The position numbers and the translations under genes are program-made. Positions 35,651 to 43,863 of a DNA stretch of 64,000 nt are shown here, piece after piece. Under the pieces are notes generated by a model, which saw nothing but the letters and a program-made list of their open reading frames with translations, made no database searches and was not told the origin of the DNA. Source of the stretch: Rurimicrobium sp040387755 (lineage in GTDB: Bacteria > Bacteroidota > Bacteroidia > Chitinophagales > Chitinophagaceae); contig JAZKDB010000002.1 in assembly GCA_040387755.1 (NCBI GenBank), forward strand, positions 682,001-746,000, written 5' to 3'. The stretch's first letter is position 1. The number at the start of each line of letters is the position of its first letter.

Positions 35651-35881
35651 ATGCTCAGCAACAACGACATCCTGAAAAAACTTCGCGTAGCGCTTTCGCT
35701 TAAAAATGATGATATTATTGAAATACTTGCCCTTGTGGATTTTGATATTTCGAGAGGGGCATTGGGCGACTTGTTTCGGAACGAAGACCACCCCAGCTAC
35801 AAAGCTGCTGGCGATCAGATTCTGCGCAATTTTCTGAATGGATTAATTATCTATAAAAGAGGTAAAAAAGAAGAAGCTTAA
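35651..35881 (+). CDS. DUF1456 (YehS-like) small protein
   Basis: 76 residues, about half a usual YehS chain. MLSNNDILKKLRVALSLKNDDIIEILALVDFDISRGALGDLFRNEDHPSY matches the DUF1456 repeat unit, which occurs twice in E. coli YehS; here there is one unit plus RNFLNGLIIYKRGKK. In Bacteroidota full copies of about 150 residues are also known, so this may be a shortened member. Cytoplasmic, function unknown. A box TACCTTTA lies at 35624-35631. Confidence 0.75.
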   Translation: MLSNNDILKKLRVALSLKNDDIIEILALVDFDISRGALGDLFRNEDHPSYKAAGDQILRNFLNGLIIYKRGKKEEA

Positions 35882-35913
35882 AACCTCTTTTTATACTACT
35901 ATTGAATTTCTCT

Positions 35914-36296
35914 TCAATAAGAACCTTTGTCTTTATGCTTCGTCTGGCTCAGCATGACAAAGATGCTTATTGAATCAGTAAAAGAAGATTCAAACCTGAA
36001 AGATGTTTACCCTAACTGACTCTCTCGATAACATGCTAACATCTTAATAATTCCTCTCAATAAGAACCTTTGTCTTTATGCTTCGTCTGGCTCAGCATGA
36101 CAAAGATGCTTNNNNNNNNNNNNNNNNNNNNNNNNNNNNNNNNNNNNNNNNNNNNNNNNNNNNNNNNNNNNNNNNNNNNNNNNNNNNNNNNNNNNNNNNN
36201 NNNNNNNNNNNCTAACATCTTAATAATTCCTCTCAATAAGAACCTTTGTCTTTATGCTTCGTCTGGATCAGCATGACAAAGATGCTTATTGAATTA
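35914..36296 (+). repeat. 143-bp tandem repeat with hairpins
   Basis: A unit of 143 bp is repeated (35922 to 36065 in the AACCTTTG phase) and a third copy follows the N run at 36241. Each unit holds a hairpin: CAATAAG...CTTATTG outside, CTTTGTC...GACAAAG and ATGC...GCAT inside, with GCTTCGTCTGGCTCAGCATG as apex, close to the known GTCATGCTGAGC dispersed repeat type. The tract fills the space between the DUF1456 and lipase genes; no other gene is visible in 35882-36320. Confidence 0.85.
36112..36211. other. Assembly gap (100 N)
   Basis: Exactly 100 N, the usual placeholder. In the intact unit, 67 bases separate the sequences that flank the gap, so the missing length is 67 bases or 67 plus a multiple of 143. 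Confidence 0.95.
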
Positions 36297-36320
36297 TCTG
36301 AGGAAATTTCTTCAGAAATT

Positions 36321-37415
36321 TTACTTCAGCTGACTTGCCAGATACAGATAAGGTGGATGGAAATGGTGGATAAAGATATTGTCTTTGCTTTCGGGATATA
36401 GTTTGTAATAATCCTCGCCTCCCTGCAACACAATTGTATTGCCACATCGGGCATAGTCATTGCTGGGATAATACTCCGGGGCAACAAAGCCTGGCAATTG
36501 TTTTTGCACTGCTTTAGAAGCCATTCTTCCTAAATACTTTTCATACCTTCTTTGGGCAGTACGTGTGGGTTTGTCCAGTTGATTGTACACATATTTCAGC
36601 GCTACATTCTTCGGAAATTTTTGTTTCTTCATCATCCCGGCGGCGTTGAGAAAAGGATTGGTATTATTAAAGTCGTCCAATGTCTGAATACTGACTGGTG
36701 TTTGCGGAACCCAGTCTGCGGCATTCACTACATTATAGGCCCAACCCTCTTGTGTCAGTGCCTCGTAAGTGTAGGCAAAATAGAGATTGCCGGGCTTGGG
36801 CGATGCGCTGCAATAGGTCTTGAAACGGATATCGGCAGGCAGGAGATTTTTTTGTTGCAAGCTGTAGAAATAAGCTGTCAGTAAAAAGGAGATTGCGCCA
36901 CCCTGGCTATGCCCTACTACCAGAATATCTTTGATACCACGGCTATAGGCATCATTTATTTTGGGCAACATATCGCGCGACAAAAAACCTGTGCTGATGA
37001 GCCAGCCCACATGTACTGCTGCACGTGGGTTGGGACTTAATTCGTAATCGAAAAAATCTTCTTTACCGATTTGCATTTTTCCTTTTGCGGGTACCATTGC
37101 TGCATAAAAATTGTCCAGCCAGCTTACTCCGTTTGCTGTTGTACCTCTGATACTAATGACCATCTGGCTATGGTCTTCATTTTCCCACATATCCCAGAGG
37201 TTATCCAGCCCCATGACGGGCGACACATAGACTTGTTTGAAATGCATGGGTGCCGGAATGGTATTATAATATTTACTGCTCTGTGTGGTACGGGCGGATA
37301 TGCGCATCATTTCGATGTATTCTTGCTTATCAAATCCGGGGAGTAAATTTTGCGCAGCACAAAACTGAACAGACAAAACAAAAATGAGTACACTTAAAAG
37401 CTTGCGGTTGTTCAT
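36321..37415 (-). CDS. Secreted class 3 lipase-like protein
   Basis: 364 residues with a signal peptide (MNNRKLLSVLIFVLSVQFCAAQ). VISIRGTTANGVSWLDNF and VVGHSQGGAISFLLTAY carry the oxyanion and nucleophile regions of the alpha/beta lipase fold (PF01764 type); NAADWVPQTP is the Asp region and IHHFHPPYL the probable His. Acts in the periplasm or outside. Substrate unknown, esters of lipids are expected. Convergent with nothing; the repeat tract lies at its 3' end. Confidence 0.85.
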   Translation of the reverse strand: MNNRKLLSVLIFVLSVQFCAAQNLLPGFDKQEYIEMMRISARTTQSSKYYNTIPAPMHFKQVYVSPVMGLDNLWDMWENEDHSQMVISIRGTTANGVSWLDNFYAAMVPAKGKMQIGKEDFFDYELSPNPRAAVHVGWLISTGFLSRDMLPKINDAYSRGIKDILVVGHSQGGAISFLLTAYFYSLQQKNLLPADIRFKTYCSASPKPGNLYFAYTYEALTQEGWAYNVVNAADWVPQTPVSIQTLDDFNNTNPFLNAAGMMKKQKFPKNVALKYVYNQLDKPTRTAQRRYEKYLGRMASKAVQKQLPGFVAPEYYPSNDYARCGNTIVLQGGEDYYKLYPESKDNIFIHHFHPPYLYLASQLK

Positions 37416-37579
37416 ATTGGTTGATTTTATGAAGAATAAGATGCTTTTATTAAAATTTATTAGAATACAATATTTTTAATAAAGGAGCCTGACAAATGTA
37501 GCTGAGTATCTCTATAAATATGCATTTCAGGAGGCTGCAATCAGAAAAATATTTCCTCAAAAATGAATTGCCGATTCCT

Positions 37580-37587
37580 TATTTTTG
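37580..37587 (+). promoter_or_regulatory. -7 box of recA
   Basis: TATTTTTG matches TAnnTTTG and ends 44 nt before the recA ATG. No LexA-type palindrome was seen in the 216-nt gap. Confidence 0.45.
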
Positions 37588-37631
37588 AAGAATAATAGCC
37601 TCGTAAACAATAAAAATTTAAACATAGCAAA

Positions 37632-38633
37632 ATGGCAGCAGCAGTAGCAGACGACAAACAAAAAGTATTAAAACTAGCGCTTGACAAGATTGAAAAGGAC
37701 TTTGGTAAAGGTTCGGTGATGCTTTTGGGCGACAAACAAAATGAGACAATTGATGTAATCAGCACGGGTTCTTTGGGGCTTGATGTGGCATTGGGTGTAG
37801 GTGGTTTGCCTCGCGGAAGAGTGATTGAAATTTATGGTCCTGAATCTTCGGGTAAAACGACGATTGCTATCCATACCATTGCCGAGGCACAAAAGAAAGG
37901 TGGCATCTGCGCCATTATTGATGCGGAGCATGCTTTTGATACAGGTTATGCGCGCAAACTGGGTGTGGATGTAGACAATCTGATTATCTCTCAACCCGAC
38001 TATGGTGAGCAGGCTTTGGAGATTGCCGATCGTTTGATTTCTTCGGGTGCGGTAGATGTGGTGGTGATTGACTCAGTAGCAGCATTGGTGCCTAAGAGCG
38101 AGCTTGAAGGTGAAATGGGCGACAGCAAAATGGGATTACATGCCCGATTGATGAGCCAGGCGCTACGGAAACTGACAGCGACCATTTCGCGTACAGGATG
38201 TTGCTGTATTTTTATCAATCAGCTTCGTGAAAAAATCGGTGTGATGTTTGGTAATCCTGAGACTACTACCGGTGGTAATGCGCTTAAATTCTATGCATCT
38301 GTGCGTTTGGATATCCGCCGTGTGAGCCAGATTAAAGATGGTGATGTGGCTACAGGTAACCGTACGCGTGTAAAGGTGGTGAAGAATAAAGTATCTCCTC
38401 CTTTCCGTCAGGTAGAGTTTGACCTGGTATTTGGTGAAGGTATCAGCAAAGTGGGTGAAATCATTGATATGGGTGTAGAGCTTTCTATCCTCAACAAGAG
38501 CGGCTCATGGTTTAGCTATGGCGATACCAAAATAGGTCAGGGACGCGATGCAGTGAAATCTTTCCTGAATGACAATCCTGAAGTAGCTGCCGAAGTGGAA
38601 GCAAAAATCCGCGAAGCACTGAAAGCGAAATAG
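37632..38633 (+). CDS. recA: Recombinase RecA
   Basis: 333 residues. Walker A GPESSGKTT at 69-77, IDAEHAFD, VVVIDSVAAL (Walker B), GEMGDSKMGLHARLMSQALRKLT (loop 1 region) and FINQLREKIGVMFGNPETTTGGNALKFYASVRLDIRR (loop 2 and following) are intact. RecA forms filaments on single-stranded DNA for recombination and repair. The C-terminal tail is short and ends EAKIREALKAK, without a long acidic tail. A terminator follows. An essential core gene sitting between two repeat tracts. Confidence 0.98.
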   Translation: MAAAVADDKQKVLKLALDKIEKDFGKGSVMLLGDKQNETIDVISTGSLGLDVALGVGGLPRGRVIEIYGPESSGKTTIAIHTIAEAQKKGGICAIIDAEHAFDTGYARKLGVDVDNLIISQPDYGEQALEIADRLISSGAVDVVVIDSVAALVPKSELEGEMGDSKMGLHARLMSQALRKLTATISRTGCCCIFINQLREKIGVMFGNPETTTGGNALKFYASVRLDIRRVSQIKDGDVATGNRTRVKVVKNKVSPPFRQVEFDLVFGEGISKVGEIIDMGVELSILNKSGSWFSYGDTKIGQGRDAVKSFLNDNPEVAAEVEAKIREALKAK

Positions 38634-38660
38634 TTTTTAACAGAACATGAATCATTAACC

Positions 38661-38693
38661 AAATGCCCTTGCTGTTGCAGGGGCATTTTTTTG
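38661..38693 (+). terminator. Intrinsic terminator of recA
   Basis: AAATGCCC and GGGCATTT pair around a 13-nt loop, followed by a T-run. It lies 27 nt after the recA stop. Confidence 0.85.
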
Positions 38694-38914
38694 TCCTCTG
38701 CTTATCGGGACCCATAAAGTATACCCTGAGCTTCTTGTTGTATCATCGCTGTGGGGATTTTTCAATTGGCAGCATGGAGCTCCACAATTGTAGTGAGGAA
38801 TTCCTTAAATGGAGCTTGAAGTTGCCCCAAAACAATGGATGATTTGGTAATAGAGTTTCAAATTATGCATACCATTCCTGCAAAATCACTGAATAAACCT
38901 ATCCATATCCTGAA
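38694..38914 (+). other. Gene-free spacer before repeat tract B
   Basis: No gene seen. 38809-38828 (ATGGAGCTTGAAGTTGCCCC) recurs with a 5-nt insertion at 39337-39361, just beyond the other end of the repeat tract. Confidence 0.5.
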
Positions 38915-39313
38915 CAAAATTTCGGATTCTCGAAACAAAATCTCAAAAATCGGGAACTATTGCTCAAAATATCAGAGCAAATATTTCATTTTTTGAAACA
39001 AAGTATCAAATTCAGGAAGCAAATACACGAGTTTCGGAATCAACTATGCAAATTCTGGGAATGACTATGAAAGTTCCAGAAATAGAGTTGCAATTTTCAG
39101 AATCAAGCATGCAAGTTTCGGGAATGACTATGAAAGTTCCGGAAACGGAGTTGCTAACTCCGGAATCAACTATGCAAGTTCTGGGAATGACTATGAAAAT
39201 TTCGGAAATGAGGTTGCAAGTTCCGGAAACGGAGTTGCTAATTATGGAATCAATTGTTCAATTTTTGGAAAGTATTATGCTAAAAACCCAAACTATTTTG
39301 CTGAAAACACAAA
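38915..39313 (+). repeat. 21-nt period repeat tract B, 19 units
   Basis: Nineteen units of 21 nt in strict register (38915 + 21n), strongly diverged but without indels. Typical units contain CAACTATGCAAGTT or TGACTATGAAAGTT followed by CCGGAA. The middle units (7-16) are best conserved; the outer ones are decayed. An open frame runs through part of it (39046-39330) but stops occur on all frames of the full tract, so it is not taken as a gene. No gene is visible from here to 39632. Confidence 0.9.
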
Positions 39314-39574
39314 ATACTGATGGAGTTTGAGGCAAAATGGAGTTTGAGGCAAAGTTGCCCCGGAGGTGGTCTGCAGGGGGCAATTATCCTAAGCCGAAAG
39401 TGGATTTAAGGTCCTTGGCTTTAAAGATTATTTTAAAAATCGTGGAAATTTCCCCGCCGAGGGATTGCTTTGGGTATTATGTTTGGGAAATATAATTGCA
39501 CAAATATTTACAAACGCTTAAAACGAAAGTGGATATACAAAATGTGCAATAGGCAGAGACTGATTTTCAATAGA

Positions 39575-39600
39575 TTGCGTTAAAGCATTACGTATATTTA
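39575..39600 (+). promoter_or_regulatory. Promoter-like pair before the HEPN gene
   Basis: TTG at 39575-39577, 15-nt spacer, TATATTTA at 39593-39600. The ATG is 32 nt downstream. The spacer is shorter than the usual 17-23. Confidence 0.4.
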
Positions 39601-39632
39601 CGAATTGGTAGCAATTTTTAAAAAACATTTCA

Positions 39633-40466
39633 ATGAAATTAGTGTTTGAGGACAGCCCTTTTTATCAATTAAGAGTTAATTTAAATACCGCTGAGGAAGT
39701 CTATAAGGCAGCCATTTATGGTGCTCTTCATAATGAAACAACAATTCTTCAAATTCTTGGTAAAACAGGTCTTGAGAGTAGCGAGCAAACACTTGAAAAA
39801 ACAAAATATAAAAGAGCTATTGCAGCCTTGAATGCATTAGCAGAAAAGGAAAAAATAATAACTCTTGATGTTACTAAAAACCAAATGAAATTAATAAGAA
39901 ATGCTGTAAAAATGCAGTTGAAAGTAGTAAGAAATGTGCCGTTACTTGCAAGAGAGCAATTAGTAATAACATATGCTACATTAGTTGAAGGATTTGTAAA
40001 TGATATAATCAGAAATTTTTTTATTCAATTTCCACAGAGTTTAAAATCAAACAAATCCACTTTGAAAGACAGTCAACTAATTGATTCAATTATTGAAGGC
40101 AACACATTGGAGAAATTAATAGAGAATCGGGTTCGAGAAATAATGTACGATTCTATTACAGGCTGGATAAATTATCTTAACGATAAAGGCTTAAATATAA
40201 ACGAGGAAAAGAATTTAAAAGAAATGTTTCTTGTCAGAAATGTGCTTATTCATAACAACAAAAAAGTAGGCGCTGAATTAGCTAATGGAATTGGCAATAA
40301 CAGGTATATTTTAGGGAATAAAGTAAATGTTACAGAAAGCGATATAAAAAGATTTAAAGTAGCAATTGAAATAGTTACAAAAAGCATTAATGTCGAGTAC
40401 CAAAAAAAAATATCTAATAAAACTGCTACCAACAAAAGTATTGCTGCAAGTGGGGCTGGACGTTGA
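39633..40466 (+). CDS. HEPN-like protein, possible ribonuclease
   Basis: 277 residues, mostly helical, no signal. Residues about 100-260 look like a HEPN domain: an early helix with EQLVITYATLVEGFVNDIIRNFF (a Glu/Asp-bearing first helix) and the late motif RNVLIH (Arg202 to His207, R-x4-H), the hallmark of HEPN RNases, followed by NKK. The MAE_28990/RiboL-PSP-HEPN type of domain has this layout. Such proteins act in toxin-antitoxin and antiviral systems by cutting RNA. The N-terminal 100 residues are unassigned. AT-rich, between repeat tract B and the phosphorylase pair. Function is inferred from the motif only. Confidence 0.6.
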   Translation: MKLVFEDSPFYQLRVNLNTAEEVYKAAIYGALHNETTILQILGKTGLESSEQTLEKTKYKRAIAALNALAEKEKIITLDVTKNQMKLIRNAVKMQLKVVRNVPLLAREQLVITYATLVEGFVNDIIRNFFIQFPQSLKSNKSTLKDSQLIDSIIEGNTLEKLIENRVREIMYDSITGWINYLNDKGLNINEEKNLKEMFLVRNVLIHNNKKVGAELANGIGNNRYILGNKVNVTESDIKRFKVAIEIVTKSINVEYQKKISNKTATNKSIAASGAGR

Positions 40467-40661
40467 AACTTCATCTGTTTGCATCGCTGTACTTCGGTTC
40501 GGACAGACGATTTTCAATTTGGCTTTTTGTTGTTAACCTCAACTCTATAATTTCAATTAGGCAGCGGTTCCGGGCTGAACGTTATAAAATATCCCACCTG
40601 CAGCAATACCTGTTCGTTGGGCGAAATGAAATTTAAACATCACTAAAAATAAACAGACATT

Positions 40662-40886
40662 ATGATTTCAGTAAACGATTTTAATATTGTTGACGCTCTT
40701 CTAAAATTAGAACAGCGAGTATTGACTCTTGAGAAAACGCTCATATCAATAAATAATAAAAATTCCGGGCTTCCTGGTTTTAAGAGTGTAACGCAAGCTG
40801 AATTCGATGCGTTTCAACTTGAATCTGGAAAGGAAATAGTCGCAAAATATCCAAGTTTAGGACTAAAAATGAATAACAATGAGTGA
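40662..40886 (+). CDS. Small coiled-coil protein, partner of phosphorylase-like gene
   Basis: 74 residues, unrecognised. The first half is a leucine-rich helix (IVDALLKLEQRVLTLEKTLISINN), the second half TQAEFDAFQLESGKEIVAKYPSLGLKMNNNE. No signal peptide. Its last 8 nt overlap the start of the phosphorylase-like gene, so translation is coupled and the product probably binds or controls that protein. An antitoxin-like or sensor role is possible but only inferred from layout. Confidence 0.6.
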   Translation: MISVNDFNIVDALLKLEQRVLTLEKTLISINNKNSGLPGFKSVTQAEFDAFQLESGKEIVAKYPSLGLKMNNNE

Positions 40887-41715
40887 GATAACTAACGTTT
40901 CTGCTGAAAATCAGCTTGTCACCTATTTTGAAGAAATAAACATTGGTGTTATAACAGCCCTTCAATCTGAATTAAATGCAATTATAAGACTTGCCGATAG
41001 CTATGAAACCATAGTGTCGAGTAGAACGTATTATAAACTTAAATTCACGACACAGTGTAAATCATTCCAAATAATTGGTCATACTTTGGACCAAATGGGA
41101 ATTGCATCAATGGCAATTGCATCAATGGACTTAATTAACTCGTTCCCACTGAAATATTTAGCATTAATTGGCATAGCAGCTGGTTCAGATAGTAAATCTC
41201 AAAACTTAGGTGACATTGTAGTTCCTACTGCAGTGTATAATTATGAGAGTGGAAAATATCACGAAGTAAAAAGTAAAATTCCTTTTTTCCCTGCAAAACT
41301 TACATTTTCTTGCGACTATAAATCTTATCAAATAGACACTGAGATTATTCAAAAAATTAGAGCTTGTAATAATCAAGAATTTTTAGACGAAATCCAAAAT
41401 GGATGGCATACTAAACAGAAACAAAAATTAAGCATTCATTTTGGGGATTTTGCTTGTGGCTCTGCTGTTATTGCTTCTGCAAAAAAGACCAAGGAAATCG
41501 AGAAACAAATTTCAAGAAAATATCAAGGATTAGATATGGAGTCTTATGCTTTAGCTGCTATTAGCCATATAAAGACAAAGAAAGAACCTAAACTATTTGT
41601 TTTAAAATCAATTACAGATTTTGCAGACAAAAGTAAAGGTGACAATGCACACGAATATGCATCATATACTTCAGCTTGCTTTTTTAAAAAAGTATGTGAG
41701 TTAGTCCTTTCATAA
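40879..41715 (+). CDS. Nucleoside phosphorylase/nucleosidase-like effector
   Basis: 278 residues. The core looks like the PNP_UDP_1 fold: INIGVITALQSELNAII, YLALIGIAAGSDSKSQNLGDIVVPT, LDMESYAL (D219-x-E221, ribose contact) and KSITDFADKSKGDNAHEYASY (Asp247, base contact). The last pattern is like that of phosphorylase domains in bacterial conflict systems and fungal NLR proteins rather than housekeeping Pnp or MtnN. By analogy it would cleave a nucleoside or nucleotide. The preceding 74-residue gene overlaps it. AT-rich, beside a HEPN gene. Confidence 0.75.
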   Translation: MSEITNVSAENQLVTYFEEINIGVITALQSELNAIIRLADSYETIVSSRTYYKLKFTTQCKSFQIIGHTLDQMGIASMAIASMDLINSFPLKYLALIGIAAGSDSKSQNLGDIVVPTAVYNYESGKYHEVKSKIPFFPAKLTFSCDYKSYQIDTEIIQKIRACNNQEFLDEIQNGWHTKQKQKLSIHFGDFACGSAVIASAKKTKEIEKQISRKYQGLDMESYALAAISHIKTKKEPKLFVLKSITDFADKSKGDNAHEYASYTSACFFKKVCELVLS

Positions 41716-41862
41716 TTCACATCGTCCAACATTAGGTTTGGCATAGTTGAGAATTGACGAATATTGCCTCATCATTTGTTCTTTATTGTGCATCAGTTCG
41801 GGCTTGAGGTTATAAATTTGGCTTATGAATAAAACATCAGCAATATTAAAATTATTGGGCTT

Positions 41863-42073
41863 CCCGCTCTTCGGGATGTTCCGTAGGGCCCGCCTGTTCC
41901 AGTTCGGACAGGCATCCCGAAGCACAGATAAGGCGGATTTCTTAATCCGCTGTCAGCACTACAATACATAGAGTTGTTTTAAAAAAAATAGCCGGATTTA
42001 TATAAAGGAGATTGCAAATCTCCCATTACTCGCTGTTCGGGATGCGCTATCGCTAACATCCCGAACAGCGAGT
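41863..42073 (+). repeat. ~200-bp dispersed repeat, copy A
   Basis: Same sequence order as 44734-44935: CCCGCTCTTCGGGATGTT, GCGGATTTCTTAATCCGC hairpin, TCAGCACTACAATACATAGA, an A-run, GGAGATT...AATCTCC hairpin and a long CTGTTCGGGATG...CATCCCGAACAG hairpin. Partial decayed arms continue to about 42165. No gene in 41716-42187. Confidence 0.85.
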
Positions 42074-42187
42074 AATTACACATCTTACTTTATATTTAGT
42101 TCTGGATGCCTGTCCGAACTGATAGACGCTAACACTAATATCCCGAACAGCGAAGTCCTACACCTACACAAAAAACATTAAACTCTC

Positions 42188-42772
42188 ATGGAATTAGACA
42201 TCGACAACATCGCTAATTATTATTCGAAAATGCGTGACCAAGAACTCATTCGAATTGCAACACAAGATGCACGAGGACTTCGACCGGAGGTCTATAATAT
42301 TGTAGAGAAAGAAATAAAAAAACGAAACCTCAATCCTGATTTGTTAAAAGGTGCAATAGCTCAGAATAAAGAATATTCAATTGAAGAACTAGAAAAGTAT
42401 GCCGAGAAACTAAGAGAATTGCAATGTCCCATTTGTGGGCAGATAGAACAAAAACTAAATGGAACAATTGCGCATAGTATAATGAGTTTCCTGATATTTA
42501 CAACTTATAAAACAGAACCATTTATTGCTTGTCCTGATTGTTTAGATAAGAAAAATAATAACGCAATAATTTCATCTACTTTATTAGGTTGGTGGGGAAT
42601 ACCTTGGGGACTATTGAAAACACCGACATATATATATAGAAACCTCAAAGCGAAAAGACAAAATCATGTGAGCTATTCAAATGACACTATGCTATCTTTT
42701 ACATTATCAAACATTGGAGAACTAGAAACATACGGAAACGATAAAACTAAATTGAGAACGTTAATTAAGTAG
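42188..42772 (+). CDS. Hypothetical zinc-ribbon protein with membrane-contact segment
   Basis: 194 residues, unrecognised. The N-terminal helical part (NYYSKMRDQELIRIATQDARGLRPEVYNIVEKEIKKRNL) resembles a short element found before zinc ribbons in several Bacteroidota proteins. Then LQCPICGQ and, 50 residues later, IACPDCLDKK form a split CxxC pair, with two hydrophobic stretches (IMSFLIFTTY and IISSTLLGWWGIPWGLL) between and after them. Possibly a membrane-associated zinc protein. Lies just inside repeat copy A. AT-rich. Confidence 0.6.
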   Translation: MELDIDNIANYYSKMRDQELIRIATQDARGLRPEVYNIVEKEIKKRNLNPDLLKGAIAQNKEYSIEELEKYAEKLRELQCPICGQIEQKLNGTIAHSIMSFLIFTTYKTEPFIACPDCLDKKNNNAIISSTLLGWWGIPWGLLKTPTYIYRNLKAKRQNHVSYSNDTMLSFTLSNIGELETYGNDKTKLRTLIK

Positions 42773-42908
42773 AAAGACTATTAATGTCCCAATTGTTCGT
42801 GATGCCTGCCGAACTGCGGGATTAATATGAAGCATTTTAATAAAGGACGAAAAACAAAACTCTAGTACATTCATGAGTTAGCGGTAATTATAGAGCGACA
42901 CCTTGCAA

Positions 42909-43781
42909 ATGAAAACAGACATTAAAAAATACGACTTTAAGGCAGGACTTCCACAGGAATTTGAAATTGTGGACATAGCAGAACTGTACAAAGATTTTAA
43001 AGACACTTTAACTACAACACACAGGACAGGTTTTTATCACATCATTTGGTTTCAACAAGGTAGTCCGACACATTTGGTTGACTTTAACCCAATAAAAATA
43101 AAACCCAACACATTACTATTTCTTAACAAAGACACCGTTCAAAGGTTTGATGGTAAAAGCAAATTTGGAGGGAAAGCAATTTTATTTACTGACAGCTTTT
43201 TCTGTAAAACAGAAACCGACACCAAATTTTTACGCAACAGTATTTTATTTAACGACTTGTTTTCAGTTTCACAAATTCAAGTAAATAAGCAGGCCAAATT
43301 ATTTGCAGACTTACTGCAACAAATGACGGATGAATTGCAAAAAAACAAAGACAATTCGCAAGCCTACATTTTACAAAATTTGCTGCATAATTTCTTATTA
43401 CAAGCTGAAAGGGAAAGACGGAAACAAAATTTTACCGAAGTCAAAAAAGGTGCTGAACTTGATTATGTAATGCTGTTTAAAGACCTTTTGGAAACAGAAT
43501 ATAAAAGTCAAAAGCAAGTAAATTATTACGCCAAAGAAATTATCATTACAGAGAAGCGTTTGAACCAGTCGACCACAAAGGTTTTGGGTAAGACCCCAAA
43601 AGAAATAATTGACCAAAGAATAATGTTAGAAGCCAAAAGAATTTTAGCATACACAACAGAAAGTGTAAAAGAAATCAGCTACGATTTGGGTTTTGAAGAG
43701 CCGACTAATTTCATCAAATATTTCAAGAAACATACCAATCTTACACCAACTGAATTCAGAGAAAAAAACACATTGGCGTAA
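42909..43781 (+). CDS. AraC family transcription regulator
   Basis: 290 residues from the ATG at 42909. A cupin-like sensor half (HIIWFQQGSPTHLVDFNPIKIKPNTLLFLNKDTVQRF) is followed by an AraC DNA-binding domain at about 195-290 with two helix-turn-helix units (YYAKEIIITEKRLNQSTTKVLGKTPKEII and ISYDLGFEEPTNFIKYFKKHTNLTPTEFREK). It lies 82 nt upstream of the NTF2-like gene on the same strand and is a natural candidate for its regulator. AT-rich like its neighbours. Confidence 0.9.
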   Translation: MKTDIKKYDFKAGLPQEFEIVDIAELYKDFKDTLTTTHRTGFYHIIWFQQGSPTHLVDFNPIKIKPNTLLFLNKDTVQRFDGKSKFGGKAILFTDSFFCKTETDTKFLRNSILFNDLFSVSQIQVNKQAKLFADLLQQMTDELQKNKDNSQAYILQNLLHNFLLQAERERRKQNFTEVKKGAELDYVMLFKDLLETEYKSQKQVNYYAKEIIITEKRLNQSTTKVLGKTPKEIIDQRIMLEAKRILAYTTESVKEISYDLGFEEPTNFIKYFKKHTNLTPTEFREKNTLA

Positions 43782-43863
43782 AAGTATCATTCAAAGGCAC
43801 ATTCTTACCTTTTCCATTTTTATAGTTCGTTGCACTTTTGTATTGTAATTAAAACATAGCAAA

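Noticed and set aside
36070..36276. Open frame spanning the N run
   Set aside because: Its sequence is unknown over the N bases and it lies in tandem repeat DNA.
39046..39330. Open frame of 94 codons in 21-nt tract B
   Set aside because: It covers only the middle of a longer periodic tract whose outer units have stops in that frame, and it lacks upstream signals.
16523..40585. AACGTTAT strings (16523-16530 and 40578-40585) as integron attC core sites
   Set aside because: They do not fit GTTRRRY/RYYYAAC cores and no integrase is in the window; a structural search would be needed.
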